NCBI RefSeq assembly: GCF_001747085.1 | Contig: NZ_MDJD01000054.1 | Coordinates: 248,001 to 312,000 of the forward strand | DNA from: Flavivirga aquatica | Lineage (GTDB): Bacteria; Bacteroidota; Bacteroidia; Flavobacteriales; Flavobacteriaceae | Direction of reading: 5' to 3' | Length of the DNA: 64,000 nt | In this document: piece after piece, positions 9,079 through 17,889 of the stretch | Layout: every line of letters begins with the position of its first letter | Numbering within the stretch: position 1 is the stretch's first letter | Notes under the pieces: generated by a model | Databases searched by the model: none | Seen by the model: only the letters and a program-made list of their open reading frames with translations | What the model was told of the DNA's origin: nothing | Position numbers and translations under genes: made by a program

Positions 9079-9762
9079 ATGGCAACTAAATACAAAATTG
9101 GGTACATTGATGAAGATGATAAACAAGTAAAAAAGTACCGTAAAAGATTTCGAGATTTTGGAATTGAAATTATTGGATATGAATTTCAACAAGGAATGTC
9201 TATAGAAGATTTAATGGAGCAAGTTTATCAGTCTGAAATCGACTTATTGATGATTGATTATAAGCTAGATGAGTCAAGCAAGGTATCTTTCAATGGTGAA
9301 GCAGTTGAACGTGAAATTTACGATAAAAAGCCATTATTTCCGCATATAATTTTCACAAACCGAAGAGAAGATGCTGAACATTTTGTTGATGATTGGAAAA
9401 TCATTTTTAGCAAAGATGAAATCCCAAATAAAAATGATGAAGATTATAATGAAGATAAAACAAAACATTTTATTACCAGTTTAATTAAAAGCATTGAACA
9501 ATATAAAAAACGTATTGAATCTAGGAAAAATAAAATTTCTGAATTGCTACTCAAAGGCGAGAAAGAAGGTTTAGATTCTTCTGAACAAGACACTTTAATT
9601 ACTTTACAGAGAGAGTTAGGGATTTTAGATAACACAAAAAAAGAAGTTCCTGAAAAGGAAATTTCACTTGATAATTTAGATGATTTAGAAAAAACACGAA
9701 AAGAAGCTGAAGAATTCTTACAGTCATTAATTAAAAAAAGAAAGAATGACAGTAAGAATTAA
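9079..9762 (+). CDS. Response-regulator-like receiver protein
   Basis: Residues 1-125 form a receiver-like domain: acidic cluster YIDEDD near residue 10, a phospho-acceptor candidate Asp60 in LLMIDYKLDE, a Thr in IIFTNR, and a Lys in IIFSKDE. The last 100 residues are highly charged helices (coiled-coil-like, ending KKRKNDSKN) rather than an HTH output domain. It follows the GHKL gene by 6 bases and its end overlaps the HNH gene by 17 bases. It probably relays the ATPase/kinase state to the HNH nuclease rather than to a promoter. No other function was recognised. Confidence 0.7.
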   Translation: MATKYKIGYIDEDDKQVKKYRKRFRDFGIEIIGYEFQQGMSIEDLMEQVYQSEIDLLMIDYKLDESSKVSFNGEAVEREIYDKKPLFPHIIFTNRREDAEHFVDDWKIIFSKDEIPNKNDEDYNEDKTKHFITSLIKSIEQYKKRIESRKNKISELLLKGEKEGLDSSEQDTLITLQRELGILDNTKKEVPEKEISLDNLDDLEKTRKEAEEFLQSLIKKRKNDSKN

Positions 9763-10384
9763 AACTCCGAAAAGACGTAAAAAGCCTGATGAAAGTGAAA
9801 AAGGTGAAAATCACTCTAAACACAGGCCTAATTTAATTGAGGATTTTCATAATCATTGTGGTTACTGTGGTGCTTATGATGGATTTGGATATACAAAAAC
9901 ATATTTCGAGATAGACCATTTTGTTCCAAAAGAGTTTTTAAAAAAGACAAATAGTAAAATTGGATTTTGTAAGTATGACAATTTAGTATATTCATGCCGT
10001 TCCTGTAACAATTCTAAATCTAGTTTATGGCCAAGTGAAGATGAAAATATCCATCATAAAAATGATGAAGGATTTATTGACCCTTGTAGTGAAGAATTTG
10101 ACACTCATTTGTACAGGACATCAGATGGAGCAATTCTATGGAATACAGATTTAGGTAAATGGATGGCTACCGAAGCATTTAAATTTGATGAACGTGAAAA
10201 GGAAATAAAAATACTCTGGAATTATAATCAAATAAGAATTCAAATTGAATCCTTAATTGATTTACTAAATAATGAAGTTGAGGGAAGTGAAGAATATAAT
10301 TTAATTTATGAAAAATTAAGTCCTTTAAACCTGAAACACTTTATTTTTCAGAAACAATTAAATGAAATAGATAACAATGACTAA
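9746..10384 (+). CDS. HNH endonuclease
   Basis: The product has an HNH zinc-binding core: HCGYCGAYDGFGY, then YFEIDHFVPKE (the DH pair), then DNLVYSCRSCNNSKS. Two CxxC pairs would bind zinc and the His/Asn residues would form the nuclease site. The N-terminus is very basic (RIKTPKRRKKPDE), fitting nucleic-acid binding. The C-terminal third is helical and unassigned. Overlap with genes on both sides shows it is part of one operon with the ATPase, receiver and methylase. Probably the effector nuclease of a defence-type system; target (DNA or RNA) not determinable here. Confidence 0.8.
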   Translation: MTVRIKTPKRRKKPDESEKGENHSKHRPNLIEDFHNHCGYCGAYDGFGYTKTYFEIDHFVPKEFLKKTNSKIGFCKYDNLVYSCRSCNNSKSSLWPSEDENIHHKNDEGFIDPCSEEFDTHLYRTSDGAILWNTDLGKWMATEAFKFDEREKEIKILWNYNQIRIQIESLIDLLNNEVEGSEEYNLIYEKLSPLNLKHFIFQKQLNEIDNND

Positions 10385-11951
10385 CCAAAAACAAACTGGT
10401 TCATATTACACGCCACAATACTTGGCGAGTTTTATTTCAAAAAGAGTTTTATCTCATTTTGAAAGCAGAGCCCGTATGTCTATTTTGGAACCAAGTGTTG
10501 GTGATGGTGCTTTTATTTCTGAATTAGCTAAGGAAGAAAACATAAACATCAATTTAACAGCATTAGATATTAATAAAGTTGAATTAAAAATCGCATCTGA
10601 AAAGTGGAGTAAAAAAACAGCTTCATTTGTAAAAACAGATTTCTTAAAATATTCAACCTCAAAAAAATATTCGGTAGTTATAGGTAATCCTCCTTATGTC
10701 AAAAAAAACATTCTTACATCAAAACAAATTGAATTAAGTAAAGCTATACATTCAAACGAAAACTTAACAGAAGCTTCTGTTAAAAATATTTGGGCTACAT
10801 TTTTGGTTAAAGCAAATACATTATTAGCGAAAAATGGAGTTTTAGCATTTGTATTACCTTCAGAATTATTGCAAGTCAAATTTGCAGAAGAAGTTCGTGA
10901 GTATTTGAAAAATGAATTTGAAAGAATTGAAATTTTTACTTTCAATGATTTAATGTTTGAATGTAAAGGTCAAGATACAATTGTTTTATTTGCTTATAAA
11001 AAAGCAGAACTTAAAGGTGAATTCTTCACTAACATTTCATCAAAAAAATCATTAGAACAAAATGATTTTGTACTAAAAAACAACAACTTACTAGTCAAGT
11101 CAAATGTAAAATGGACTCATCATTTTTTAACTTCTGACGAATTAACATTTATAGATAACTTAAAAAAAGAGCTTAAAACAGTTAATGATTATTCAGATTC
11201 AAAACCTGGAATTGTAACTGGAGCAAACAAATATTTTATAATTAATAAAGAAACTGAAAATAATTATAACTTATCAAAGTACACTAAACCAATTATTCAA
11301 AAAGGACTTTTTGTAAATGGAAGTGTTGTTTTTAGTGATGAGGATATTCAAAAACTTGAAAAAAACAATCGCCCAACGAAACTCTTACAATTAAATGATG
11401 CCGATAAAATCTCAAAGAAGTTAAGAGAATATTTAGATCTTGGTGTATTAGAAAAATTACCTGAAAGGCATAAATGTGGAATTAGAAAAAATTGGTATGT
11501 TATTCCAAATATTTCTAAAAAACCAGATGCTTTTTTCTTTAAGAGAAGCCATTTATATCCAAAGCTTTTAAAGAATGATTCTAATGCATTCGTTACAGAT
11601 TCTGCATATAAAGTAGGAATGAGAAATGGTTATGATTTAAATAGCTTTATTTATTCGTTTTACAACACTTTGACTTTACTTCTTTCTGAATTAGACGGCA
11701 GATATTATGGTGGTGGAGTTTTGGAACTTATACCAAGTGAATTTAAAAAATTACCTATTCCATATAATAAAATTAGCACTAGTCAATTTGATAATTTCAC
11801 GACTAATTTTGAGAACAAATCAAATATTGAGGAAATACTAATACAGAATGATTATAATATCCTTAATTCTACTCTCGGAATTAATAATGAGGATTTACTA
11901 AAGTTGACTAAAATTAGGAATAAACTAAAAAAGAAAAGATTACGTGAATAA
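10377..11951 (+). CDS. N6-adenine DNA methyltransferase (Eco57I/TaqI-like)
   Basis: Class I methyltransferase motifs are clear: motif X region GSYYTPQYLASFIS, motif I ILEPSVGDGAF (SAM binding), and motif IV GNPPY near residue 105, typical of N6-adenine enzymes. The 524-residue length leaves a C-terminal target-recognition region, with GRYYGGGVLELIPSEFKKLPI as the usual terminal motif. No nuclease domain is seen in the protein, so restriction would come from the HNH partner whose gene overlaps it by 8 bases. It likely marks self DNA for the upstream ATPase/HNH components. The stop touches the right-hand stem-loop repeat. Confidence 0.88.
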   Translation: MTNQKQTGSYYTPQYLASFISKRVLSHFESRARMSILEPSVGDGAFISELAKEENININLTALDINKVELKIASEKWSKKTASFVKTDFLKYSTSKKYSVVIGNPPYVKKNILTSKQIELSKAIHSNENLTEASVKNIWATFLVKANTLLAKNGVLAFVLPSELLQVKFAEEVREYLKNEFERIEIFTFNDLMFECKGQDTIVLFAYKKAELKGEFFTNISSKKSLEQNDFVLKNNNLLVKSNVKWTHHFLTSDELTFIDNLKKELKTVNDYSDSKPGIVTGANKYFIINKETENNYNLSKYTKPIIQKGLFVNGSVVFSDEDIQKLEKNNRPTKLLQLNDADKISKKLREYLDLGVLEKLPERHKCGIRKNWYVIPNISKKPDAFFFKRSHLYPKLLKNDSNAFVTDSAYKVGMRNGYDLNSFIYSFYNTLTLLLSELDGRYYGGGVLELIPSEFKKLPIPYNKISTSQFDNFTTNFENKSNIEEILIQNDYNILNSTLGINNEDLLKLTKIRNKLKKKRLRE

Positions 11952-12027
11952 GCCAACGCAAGTTCAAGCACATTTAAAGTTTGCTCGTTCCTCACAAATT
12001 TAAAAGAGCTTTCACCCCAACGCTAGC
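11951..12027. repeat. Stem-loop repeat flanking the GHKL-HNH-methylase operon, right copy
   Basis: It shares with the left copy (5975-6062) the opening AGCCAAC, AGCACATTT, AAAAGAGCTT and a closing CCCCAACGC-type block, in the same order. An inner stem ATTTAAAGTTTG/CAAATTTAAA can form. It sits just before attC-like boundary 4. Confidence 0.5.
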
Positions 12028-12048
12028 AATTTTTCGGAAAGAAAGCCA

Positions 12049-12247
12049 GTGGGTAACAATGTATAAAAAACATAGGGCATTTGTGCTAAACCGAAAGGTC
12101 TGTGAATATTAACAAAGTCCACTAAATATAAAATATGGCGTTTATAGTAAAAAAGATAAAAGCAAAATATTTATATTTAGCTAAGTGTTAAAACTGAAAT
12201 GTAGTACTTATCACCTGCCCTACGTTTCTTATACTGAACGTTAGGCA
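12049..12247. repeat. attC-like cassette boundary 4
   Basis: It starts GTGGGTAAC, reverse complement of its cassette start GTTACCCAC at 5953, and ends GAACGTTAGGC. Long arms pair GTATAAAAAACATAGGGCA with TGCCCTACGTTTCTTATAC. About 199 bp; homologous along its length to boundaries 5 and 9. Crossover G12240|T12241. Confidence 0.65.
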
Positions 12248-12499
12248 AAATATAACCAGAATCATCTAAAAAAACAGAAATACTATAGATACCAGAATAT
12301 TGATTATGCATTACGATATCGAAATGTCAATTCTAAAGTGAGGATATAAATGAAGTTGCATCTTTTGATTAATTTTAATTTTTTATATCTTTTAAATTCT
12401 TAATTTTTATAATACTATTATATTTAAGATAATTTCACTTTTAATTCTTTTTAATTTATTTATGATATATAACTTAACAAAGTTCATACACAAGAGAAT
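12248..12499. other. AT-rich leader upstream of the retron-type reverse transcriptase
   Basis: These 252 bases contain no convincing ORF. A retron would be expected to keep its msr/msd RNA template here. Only weak structure is visible, such as the octamer CGATATCG near 12315 and a GATATAAA/TTTATATC pair around 12343 and 12384. I could not define a template RNA or branch guanosine. Confidence 0.3.
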
Positions 12500-13765
12500 A
12501 TGTCTGGTATCTTTTTAGATGAAAATTCTCGTGAAAAAGTGATTAAAAAATTTAATAAGATAAATTCTGTAAATGAATTTGTTTCATTATTAAATTTCAT
12601 AGAAAAAAATAACGATAATTTAAAAGATAAAAATGCATTTAAACCAATAAACTCAAAACAGTTATATCATATATCCAAGACGAAAGACAAAAGGTATTTA
12701 GAATTTAGTATTCCTAAAAAAAATGGTGGAAAACGAAAAATTAAAACACCTGATGAAATATTAAAAAGAGTACAAAAATTAATCAATTATTTGCTTCAAC
12801 TTGTTTTCGAGCCTTATGCACATTATAGTTCTAATGGATTTTTATTTGGTAAAGGAATAATAAGAAATGCAACACCACATATTGGAAAAGAATATGTTTT
12901 AAACCTTGATATAAAAGATTTCTTTCCATCAATAAATTTTAGAAGAGTTAAAGTAGTTTTAGAATTAAACCCTTTTAATCTTAAAAACGAAAGAGAGCCA
13001 ATATCATTTATAATTGCAAATCTTTGCACTCATAAAGACCAATTACCTCAAGGAGCACCAACTTCACCAATATTATCAAATATTGTTACTCAAAAGTTAG
13101 ATAGAAAACTCACTAAAATCAGCTTGAGTAAAAATATAAAATACACAAGATATGCAGATGATGTTACTTTTTCAAAAAAAAATATTCTAAAACATATTTT
13201 CATCAACAAAGTTTCTAAAATAATTCAAGAAGAAAACTTTATTGTAAATGAAGATAAAACTAGATTACAAAAATCAACAGAAAGACAGCAAGTAACTGGT
13301 TTGATTGTAAATAAAAAGTTGAATGTAAAACGCGAGTATCTTCAAAAAGTTAGAGCAATGCTTAATAATTGGGAAAAAGGCGGACTTGAATATGCAATCA
13401 ACGTTTTCAAAAAACATCAACCCACTGAAAAAGTGGATTATCCTTTCAAAGAAGTTTTATTAGGTCATATTTCATTTATAAGACAAATTAAAGGAATTGA
13501 CAATAACGTTTCTATAAAATTGACTGAAAAATTTAGTTTGCTAAATAATTTGATTGATTATAATTTCATTAAAAATGATATTGTAAAGAAACGTTTAATT
13601 GACGATAATCATAAAATGGAAAGGTTCCTATTAGTTGAAAACTTAACAGACAACGATAAATTCATTTCATTCTGTACATCTGCTTTTCATCAAATTGAAA
13701 ATTTAGTAAATTATTATTATTGGTCTAAATTTGATAATATTGAGCTATTGCTTAATTATTTATAG
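12500..13765 (+). CDS. Retron-type reverse transcriptase
   Basis: The 421-residue product carries reverse-transcriptase motifs: LDIKDFFPS (Asp137), LPQGAPTSPILSN, and the catalytic YADD box (218-221). Two marks typical of retron enzymes are present: NATPH at 123-127 (the NAxxH motif) and VTG at 265-267. It occupies its own cassette between boundaries 4 and 5. Retron enzymes make a covalent RNA-DNA molecule and act with an effector in phage defence. The frame ends at TAG 13763-13765, but continues open for 141 more codons that look like the second half of a helical HEPN-type domain begun at residues about 375-421. The real gene is therefore probably longer and interrupted. Confidence 0.8.
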   Translation: MSGIFLDENSREKVIKKFNKINSVNEFVSLLNFIEKNNDNLKDKNAFKPINSKQLYHISKTKDKRYLEFSIPKKNGGKRKIKTPDEILKRVQKLINYLLQLVFEPYAHYSSNGFLFGKGIIRNATPHIGKEYVLNLDIKDFFPSINFRRVKVVLELNPFNLKNEREPISFIIANLCTHKDQLPQGAPTSPILSNIVTQKLDRKLTKISLSKNIKYTRYADDVTFSKKNILKHIFINKVSKIIQEENFIVNEDKTRLQKSTERQQVTGLIVNKKLNVKREYLQKVRAMLNNWEKGGLEYAINVFKKHQPTEKVDYPFKEVLLGHISFIRQIKGIDNNVSIKLTEKFSLLNNLIDYNFIKNDIVKKRLIDDNHKMERFLLVENLTDNDKFISFCTSAFHQIENLVNYYYWSKFDNIELLLNYL

Positions 13766-14191
13766 ATAAACAATCCTAGTTTTAAAAGTAGATATAAAAC
13801 AATTGAAAAAACAAAAGGGTTAAAAAAAATAAGTGATTTAAACATTAATGTTCTTGTTTATTTATACGAAAAAGAATTTTACTTTGATAAAAAGAAATTC
13901 TATAAACAAGAATTAACCAAAATACGAGAAATCCGAAATGATGATTCACATAGGTGTTCTGTAATAGATGTAGATAAAAAGGAAATAACAAAAGAGTTTA
14001 ATAGATTAGAACAAAAGAAAATTAATTTCAAAAAGAACAACAAAAATTTAGTTTACAGTAAAGTAGAAACTAAATTCTTATTAAAGTATGAAACTTATAA
14101 GTTTTTAGAAAAGAAGAATTACAAAGCTGTGAGAGAGATATTACGACAAGTTTCAGTAAACATAAAAAATACTTTGCCTAACACGGTATAA
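13766..14191 (+). pseudogene. In-frame continuation of the RT gene past TAG, with HEPN-like R-x4-H motif
   Basis: Directly after the TAG the same frame stays open for 141 codons to TAA at 14189-14191. The product is lysine-rich and helical and contains IREIRNDDSH (coded at 13928-13951), an R-x4-H motif like that of HEPN ribonucleases. The last helix before the stop, FCTSAFHQIENLVNYYYW, resembles the first helix of HEPN domains. No start codon with a good context is near the beginning. I read it as the C-terminal effector domain of an RT-HEPN fusion cut by a nonsense codon, or read through. Its last codons lie within attC-like boundary 5. Confidence 0.6.
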
Positions 14192-14371
14192 AAAACATAG
14201 GGCATTTGTGCTAAGCCGAAAGTTCTGTGCATATTAACAAAGTCCGCTAAATATAAAATTTGGCATTTATAATAGAAAAAATAAAAGCAAAATATTTATA
14301 TTTAGCTAAGTAATAAACCGAAACGGTAGTGCTTATCACCTGCCCTACGTTTCTTATACTTAACGTTAACT
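14173..14371. repeat. attC-like cassette boundary 5
   Basis: It starts TTTGCCTAAC, reverse complement of the retron cassette start GTTAGGCAAA at 12240, and ends TTAACGTTAACT. Arms GTATAAAAAACATAGGGC and GCCCTACGTTTCTTATAC repeat those of boundary 4. Crossover G14365|T14366. Confidence 0.65.
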
Positions 14372-14487
14372 GTAACGCTTCGAAACCATGACAACATAAG
14401 AAAATCAGGACAAAAAATTCAGTAGATACGAACAGAAAATTTTACTTGTTATTCCAATATAGATAGCAGCAACTAAAATATTTAACA

Positions 14488-15192
14488 ATGAAAAAGAAAA
14501 TAATTTTATTATTCATACTAGTATCTAGTGTTATTAATGGGCAAATAAAAATTCCTGATAATTTTTCTAAATCAGTAATACCCGAATATCAATCTGAATT
14601 TTGGAGAAAACTTAATTTCAGTTTAAATGAATACGCTGTTGAAAATAGAAATAATGAAATTTATGTTTATTTAACTGGACAACAACATAAAACTTCACTT
14701 GCTATAAAAGGAGGAACCTTAATAGCTATAAATCATGGAGAATTTGGAGGAGAATTAAAATTTTTATCCAAGGAAAAAACTCATAAGCAAATACTTATAA
14801 AGAAGGGAAATATCAAATTTTTATTTGAATATAAAAATAGAATATTTTTTATTGATGCTCTTGCTCATATGAGTACAAGAAGAGGAATCATGTATGAATT
14901 AAAACAAAAAAAAAATCAATTTGAATATATAGAAGTTATTAATCTTGAAGATGCTCCAAGTGCTATGGAAATAATTAATGATAAAATACTTTTTGCTTCT
15001 CATGAAAATTTTTATGTTGTTGACAATTTCAAAAAAAAAGAACTCTTTAAAAATAAGTTTTGGAGAGGTTTATATCCAAACTCTATCGCTTTTTTTGATT
15101 GGAAAAACATCTTCGTTGGTATAAGAGGTGGAATTGTGAAATTGAATGTACTAGAAAATAAGATTAATTTATATACCGAAAAAGAATTTTAA
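14488..15192 (+). CDS. Exported hypothetical protein, possibly beta-propeller-like
   Basis: The 234-residue product starts with a Sec signal (MKKKIILLFILVSSVINGQ), suggesting a periplasmic or surface location. The mature part alternates short strands with motifs such as NEIYVYLTG, NRIFFIDALAHMS, DKILFASHENFYVVDN and NIFVGIRGGIVKLN, resembling successive propeller blades, but no family was recognised. It is the only gene in its cassette, which begins at 14366 and closes with the complementary box at 15262. The 122-base leader leaves room for its own promoter. No function is proposed. Confidence 0.7.
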   Translation: MKKKIILLFILVSSVINGQIKIPDNFSKSVIPEYQSEFWRKLNFSLNEYAVENRNNEIYVYLTGQQHKTSLAIKGGTLIAINHGEFGGELKFLSKEKTHKQILIKKGNIKFLFEYKNRIFFIDALAHMSTRRGIMYELKQKKNQFEYIEVINLEDAPSAMEIINDKILFASHENFYVVDNFKKKELFKNKFWRGLYPNSIAFFDWKNIFVGIRGGIVKLNVLENKINLYTEKEF

Positions 15193-15261
15193 TTGTGTTT
15201 CGTATTCAGTAAATAGAAAGTACTTTATTGAAAACTGAAACAGTAGTAATGTAACGCTAAA

Positions 15262-15453
15262 ACAGTTAACAACGGCTAAACTTAATGTGGGTTTTTCGGT
15301 TTTCTCGATGTTTTTGGCTTCTTTACTTTGTCCGCTTAAACTTATTTGATTAGTTTTAAGTCGACAAAGAAAAAACTATAAAATAAGTCTAAGCTAAGTG
15401 GCTCGTCCGATAATCTGTCGATTATCAACTCCCACACTAAGCTTAGCCAAAAC
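15262..15453. repeat. attC-like cassette boundary 6 (split by IS1182-family copy)
   Basis: It starts ACAGTTAAC, reverse complement of its cassette start GTTAACTGT at 14365. Arms GGCTAAACTTAATGTGGG and CCCACACTAAGCTTAGCC mirror each other, with further nested stems (GTCCG…, TTTGTC/GACAAA) between. It ends AAAAC at the left end of the insertion sequence. Confidence 0.62.
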
Positions 15454-17100
15454 CGTCAGACTGTCTAATAACTTATCCTATTTTCTTAGGTAAATATTTC
15501 GTTTTTTCGTATCTTAATGTTATGAAATTCATCCTAGGAAAAGACCGAAAACAGACCTGCCTTTTTCCTGTTTCTCTTGAAGATTCCATCGAACAAGAAA
15601 ATAGCGTGAGGTCAATAGATCAATTTGTAGATTCACTTGACTTGAGCGAACTTGGTTTTCGTTCAGTTTTTACAGAAAATGGACCGCCTGCTTACAATCC
15701 ATCTGTCTTACTAAAACTATACATTTATGGCTACATGAACCGCGTACGTTCTTCAAGGCAATTGGAAAAAGAATGCAAACGAAATATTGAAGTGATGTGG
15801 CTTTTAGAATCTCTAACTCCTGACCATAATACTATTAGCAATTTTAGAAAAGATAATGCCAAGGCCATTAAAAAAGTGTTTTTTGCTACCGTTAAAATAG
15901 CTCGCAATTTTGGACTCATAGGAGCAACATTGGTTGCTGGAGATAGCACCAAACTCAGAGCGCAGAACAGTAAGAAGAACAATTTTAACCAAAAGAAAAT
16001 CGGGCGCCATCTAGATTATATTGATAATAAACTGCAACAGTACAATAAAGCACTCGAGCAAAGTGATAGCGACAGTGAAAAGCAAGAAATAAATAAAGAT
16101 ATCGACAAACATAAAGGACGCAGAGAACACTATAAGCAACTTGAAAAAGAACTAATAGAATCAGGAGAACCACAGATATCAACCTCGGATCCTGATAGCA
16201 AGCACTTAATAATACGTAATAACATTACTGAAGTTGCCTACTGTGTTCAGACCACTGTAGATGCAGATTACAACATCCCTTTTGATTACCTAGTAACCAA
16301 CAAGAATGATTCCAAAGCAATGGGACAGATGCTGCGTAGAGCAAAATCTATCTTACACACCAATACATTTACCGCACTTTATGATAAAGGTTATCACACA
16401 GGAAGTGAATTCTGCACAGCCAATCAATTAAATATAAAAACACTGGTTGCAATACCTGGAATTGGGAGAGCCTCACAAGCTCCAGACCCAAACTACAACT
16501 CTGAACATTTTAAATACAATAAAGAAAATGACACCTATATGTGTCCACAGGGAAATATTCTTAAGAGTAATGGAAGCACTTATAAAGGAAGAAACTATAG
16601 ATTTAAACAGTACAAAACAAATCAATGTAAATCTTGCCCCGTGAGGGACTTATGCACAACTTCTAAAGTAAATGGAAAGGTAATACAGCGCAGTGAATTT
16701 CAAAAATACATAGAAGAAAATGCGCAACAAGTTTTAAAAAATCCCAAGGCATATAAAAAAAGACAAGCTATTGTAGAACACCCTTACGGAACCATAAAAC
16801 GACAATGGGGCTTTAGCTATATCTTAACTAAAAAAACAATGCAAAGAGCAAGTGCTGATGTAGGGTTTATGTTCATAGCATATAACCTGAAAAGAATATG
16901 GAACATAATGAAAACAAAGAAACAAACGCTTTTTAGAGCTATAAATATTGGTATGTTGTCTGTATTAGATTTTTTAGGAGTTCTAGCTCTTTATTCTAGT
17001 CTTTATCAAAAAAAGCAAATTGCTATGTAATAAGTGTAGTAAAAAAAAGTATTTTAGTACGAACTATTAAAAAACACGGAGGTTATTAGACGAACTGACG
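15454..17100 (+). mobile_element. IS1182-family insertion sequence, full copy 2
   Basis: Terminal repeats CGTCAGACTGTCTAATAAC (left) and GTTATTAGACGAACTGACG (right) bound 1647 bp. The right end reads CTGACG, not CTGCCG as in copy 1, so the inverted repeats match better. Flanks are CCAAAAC on the left and TTAGATTT on the right, i.e. the same cassette-boundary position as other copies. Confidence 0.92.
15522..17030 (+). CDS. IS1182-family transposase (copy 2)
   Basis: This intact 502-residue copy differs from copy 1 by only a few residues, for example MWLLES instead of IWLLEA near residue 90 and KVIQR instead of KIIQR. The DDE residues in AGDSTK, ALYDKGYHTG and VEHPYGTIKRQWG are present. It follows the left terminal repeat by about 68 bases. 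Confidence 0.95.
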   Translation: MKFILGKDRKQTCLFPVSLEDSIEQENSVRSIDQFVDSLDLSELGFRSVFTENGPPAYNPSVLLKLYIYGYMNRVRSSRQLEKECKRNIEVMWLLESLTPDHNTISNFRKDNAKAIKKVFFATVKIARNFGLIGATLVAGDSTKLRAQNSKKNNFNQKKIGRHLDYIDNKLQQYNKALEQSDSDSEKQEINKDIDKHKGRREHYKQLEKELIESGEPQISTSDPDSKHLIIRNNITEVAYCVQTTVDADYNIPFDYLVTNKNDSKAMGQMLRRAKSILHTNTFTALYDKGYHTGSEFCTANQLNIKTLVAIPGIGRASQAPDPNYNSEHFKYNKENDTYMCPQGNILKSNGSTYKGRNYRFKQYKTNQCKSCPVRDLCTTSKVNGKVIQRSEFQKYIEENAQQVLKNPKAYKKRQAIVEHPYGTIKRQWGFSYILTKKTMQRASADVGFMFIAYNLKRIWNIMKTKKQTLFRAINIGMLSVLDFLGVLALYSSLYQKKQIAM

Positions 17101-17539
17101 TTAGATTTAATTTAAAAAAGCACGCGGAAAAAGACTTCTAATAGGATTGGTAAAAACTATGAGTAAGGAAGTTTTTTATACAGTACGTGTCAATGATAAT
17201 TGACGCACTCAAAGTCTTAGCGATTGCATCGTGCAAATCAGAATTTGTAAACGTTGTAACGTCTAAAAGACTTTGGTGAAGTTATTGAAAAAAAATTAAA
17301 AAGTCAAATGTTTGTTTTTCAACAACTCGATAGTACTGTATAAAAAGCTGACGAGATATTTGCATTTTTCACCACTCAGTCCCATTGTTATCGACTCCCC
17401 ATATTAAATATATAAGCAATAGCTAACACTGACAATTATAAGTCTTTTGGCGGGGTTTATTTTGAGCGCTTTTTAAAACACCGTTTCTTTGTTCCATTGG
17501 ATGGATGATAAAATTTCTTAGATTTGAACAAATAAACTA
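17101..17539. other. Cassette segment without a recognisable gene, containing nested inverted repeats
   Basis: No ORF of note lies here. TTTTTATACAGTA (about 17173) is matched by TACTGTATAAAAA (about 17333), and inside this a second pair CAAAGTCTT (17209) / AAGACTTTG (about 17267) brackets CAAATC/GAATTTG. A structured RNA or decayed boundary is possible. The start (TTAGATTT) has no complementary closing box, so the cassette is probably truncated. Confidence 0.45.
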
Positions 17540-17606
17540 AACATAACACGCAGTATAAATAATAACACCTTATGGGTGTCACTATTCATACTGCTATCGT
17601 TGTGTT
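17540..17606. repeat. attC-like cassette boundary 7 (short form)
   Basis: It has ACATAAC, spacer ACG, CAGTATAA, the stem AACACC/GGGTGT, then TTCATACTG, CTATC and GTTGTGT. At about 67 bp it is close in length and layout to classical attC. Crossover G17599|T17600. The opening box does not match the cassette start at 17101. Confidence 0.6.
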
Positions 17607-17670
17607 TCATACCCACTCAAGCGAATGAGTAAAACGCTTTTTGTATATTTGTATTTATTAATTAAAGGTT

Positions 17671-17889
17671 ATGGACATTCAATCAACAAAAATAGAATTA
17701 GTAAAGACTATTTTAGCTATAGAAAACAATGATTTTATTCAAAAAGTTGCTGAATTCATTAAGAATGAAAAAGCTGACTTTTGGACAGAGTTGAGTGTCA
17801 CTGAACAAAATGAAATCAGAGAAGGAATAAATGAACTTGACAAAGGAAAAAGAGTTTCATATGATTCATTTTTGAAGAAAATATCTTAA
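17671..17889 (+). CDS. Antitoxin of a RelE/ParE-type toxin-antitoxin pair
   Basis: This 72-residue acidic helical protein (MDIQSTKIELVKTILAIEN…LSVTEQNEIREGINELDKG) resembles the addiction-module antitoxins that precede RelE/ParE toxins in Bacteroidota. Its stop overlaps the toxin start by one base (TAATG). It should bind and neutralise the toxin and, with it, repress the operon. It is the first gene of a cassette starting at 17600. Stabilising cassettes of this type are common in large integron arrays. Confidence 0.8.
   Translation: MDIQSTKIELVKTILAIENNDFIQKVAEFIKNEKADFWTELSVTEQNEIREGINELDKGKRVSYDSFLKKIS

Noticed and set aside
12248-12499. A defined msr/msd retron RNA
   Set aside because: Weak hairpins can be drawn, but I could not identify matching a1/a2 ends or a branch guanosine, so I list only an AT-rich leader.
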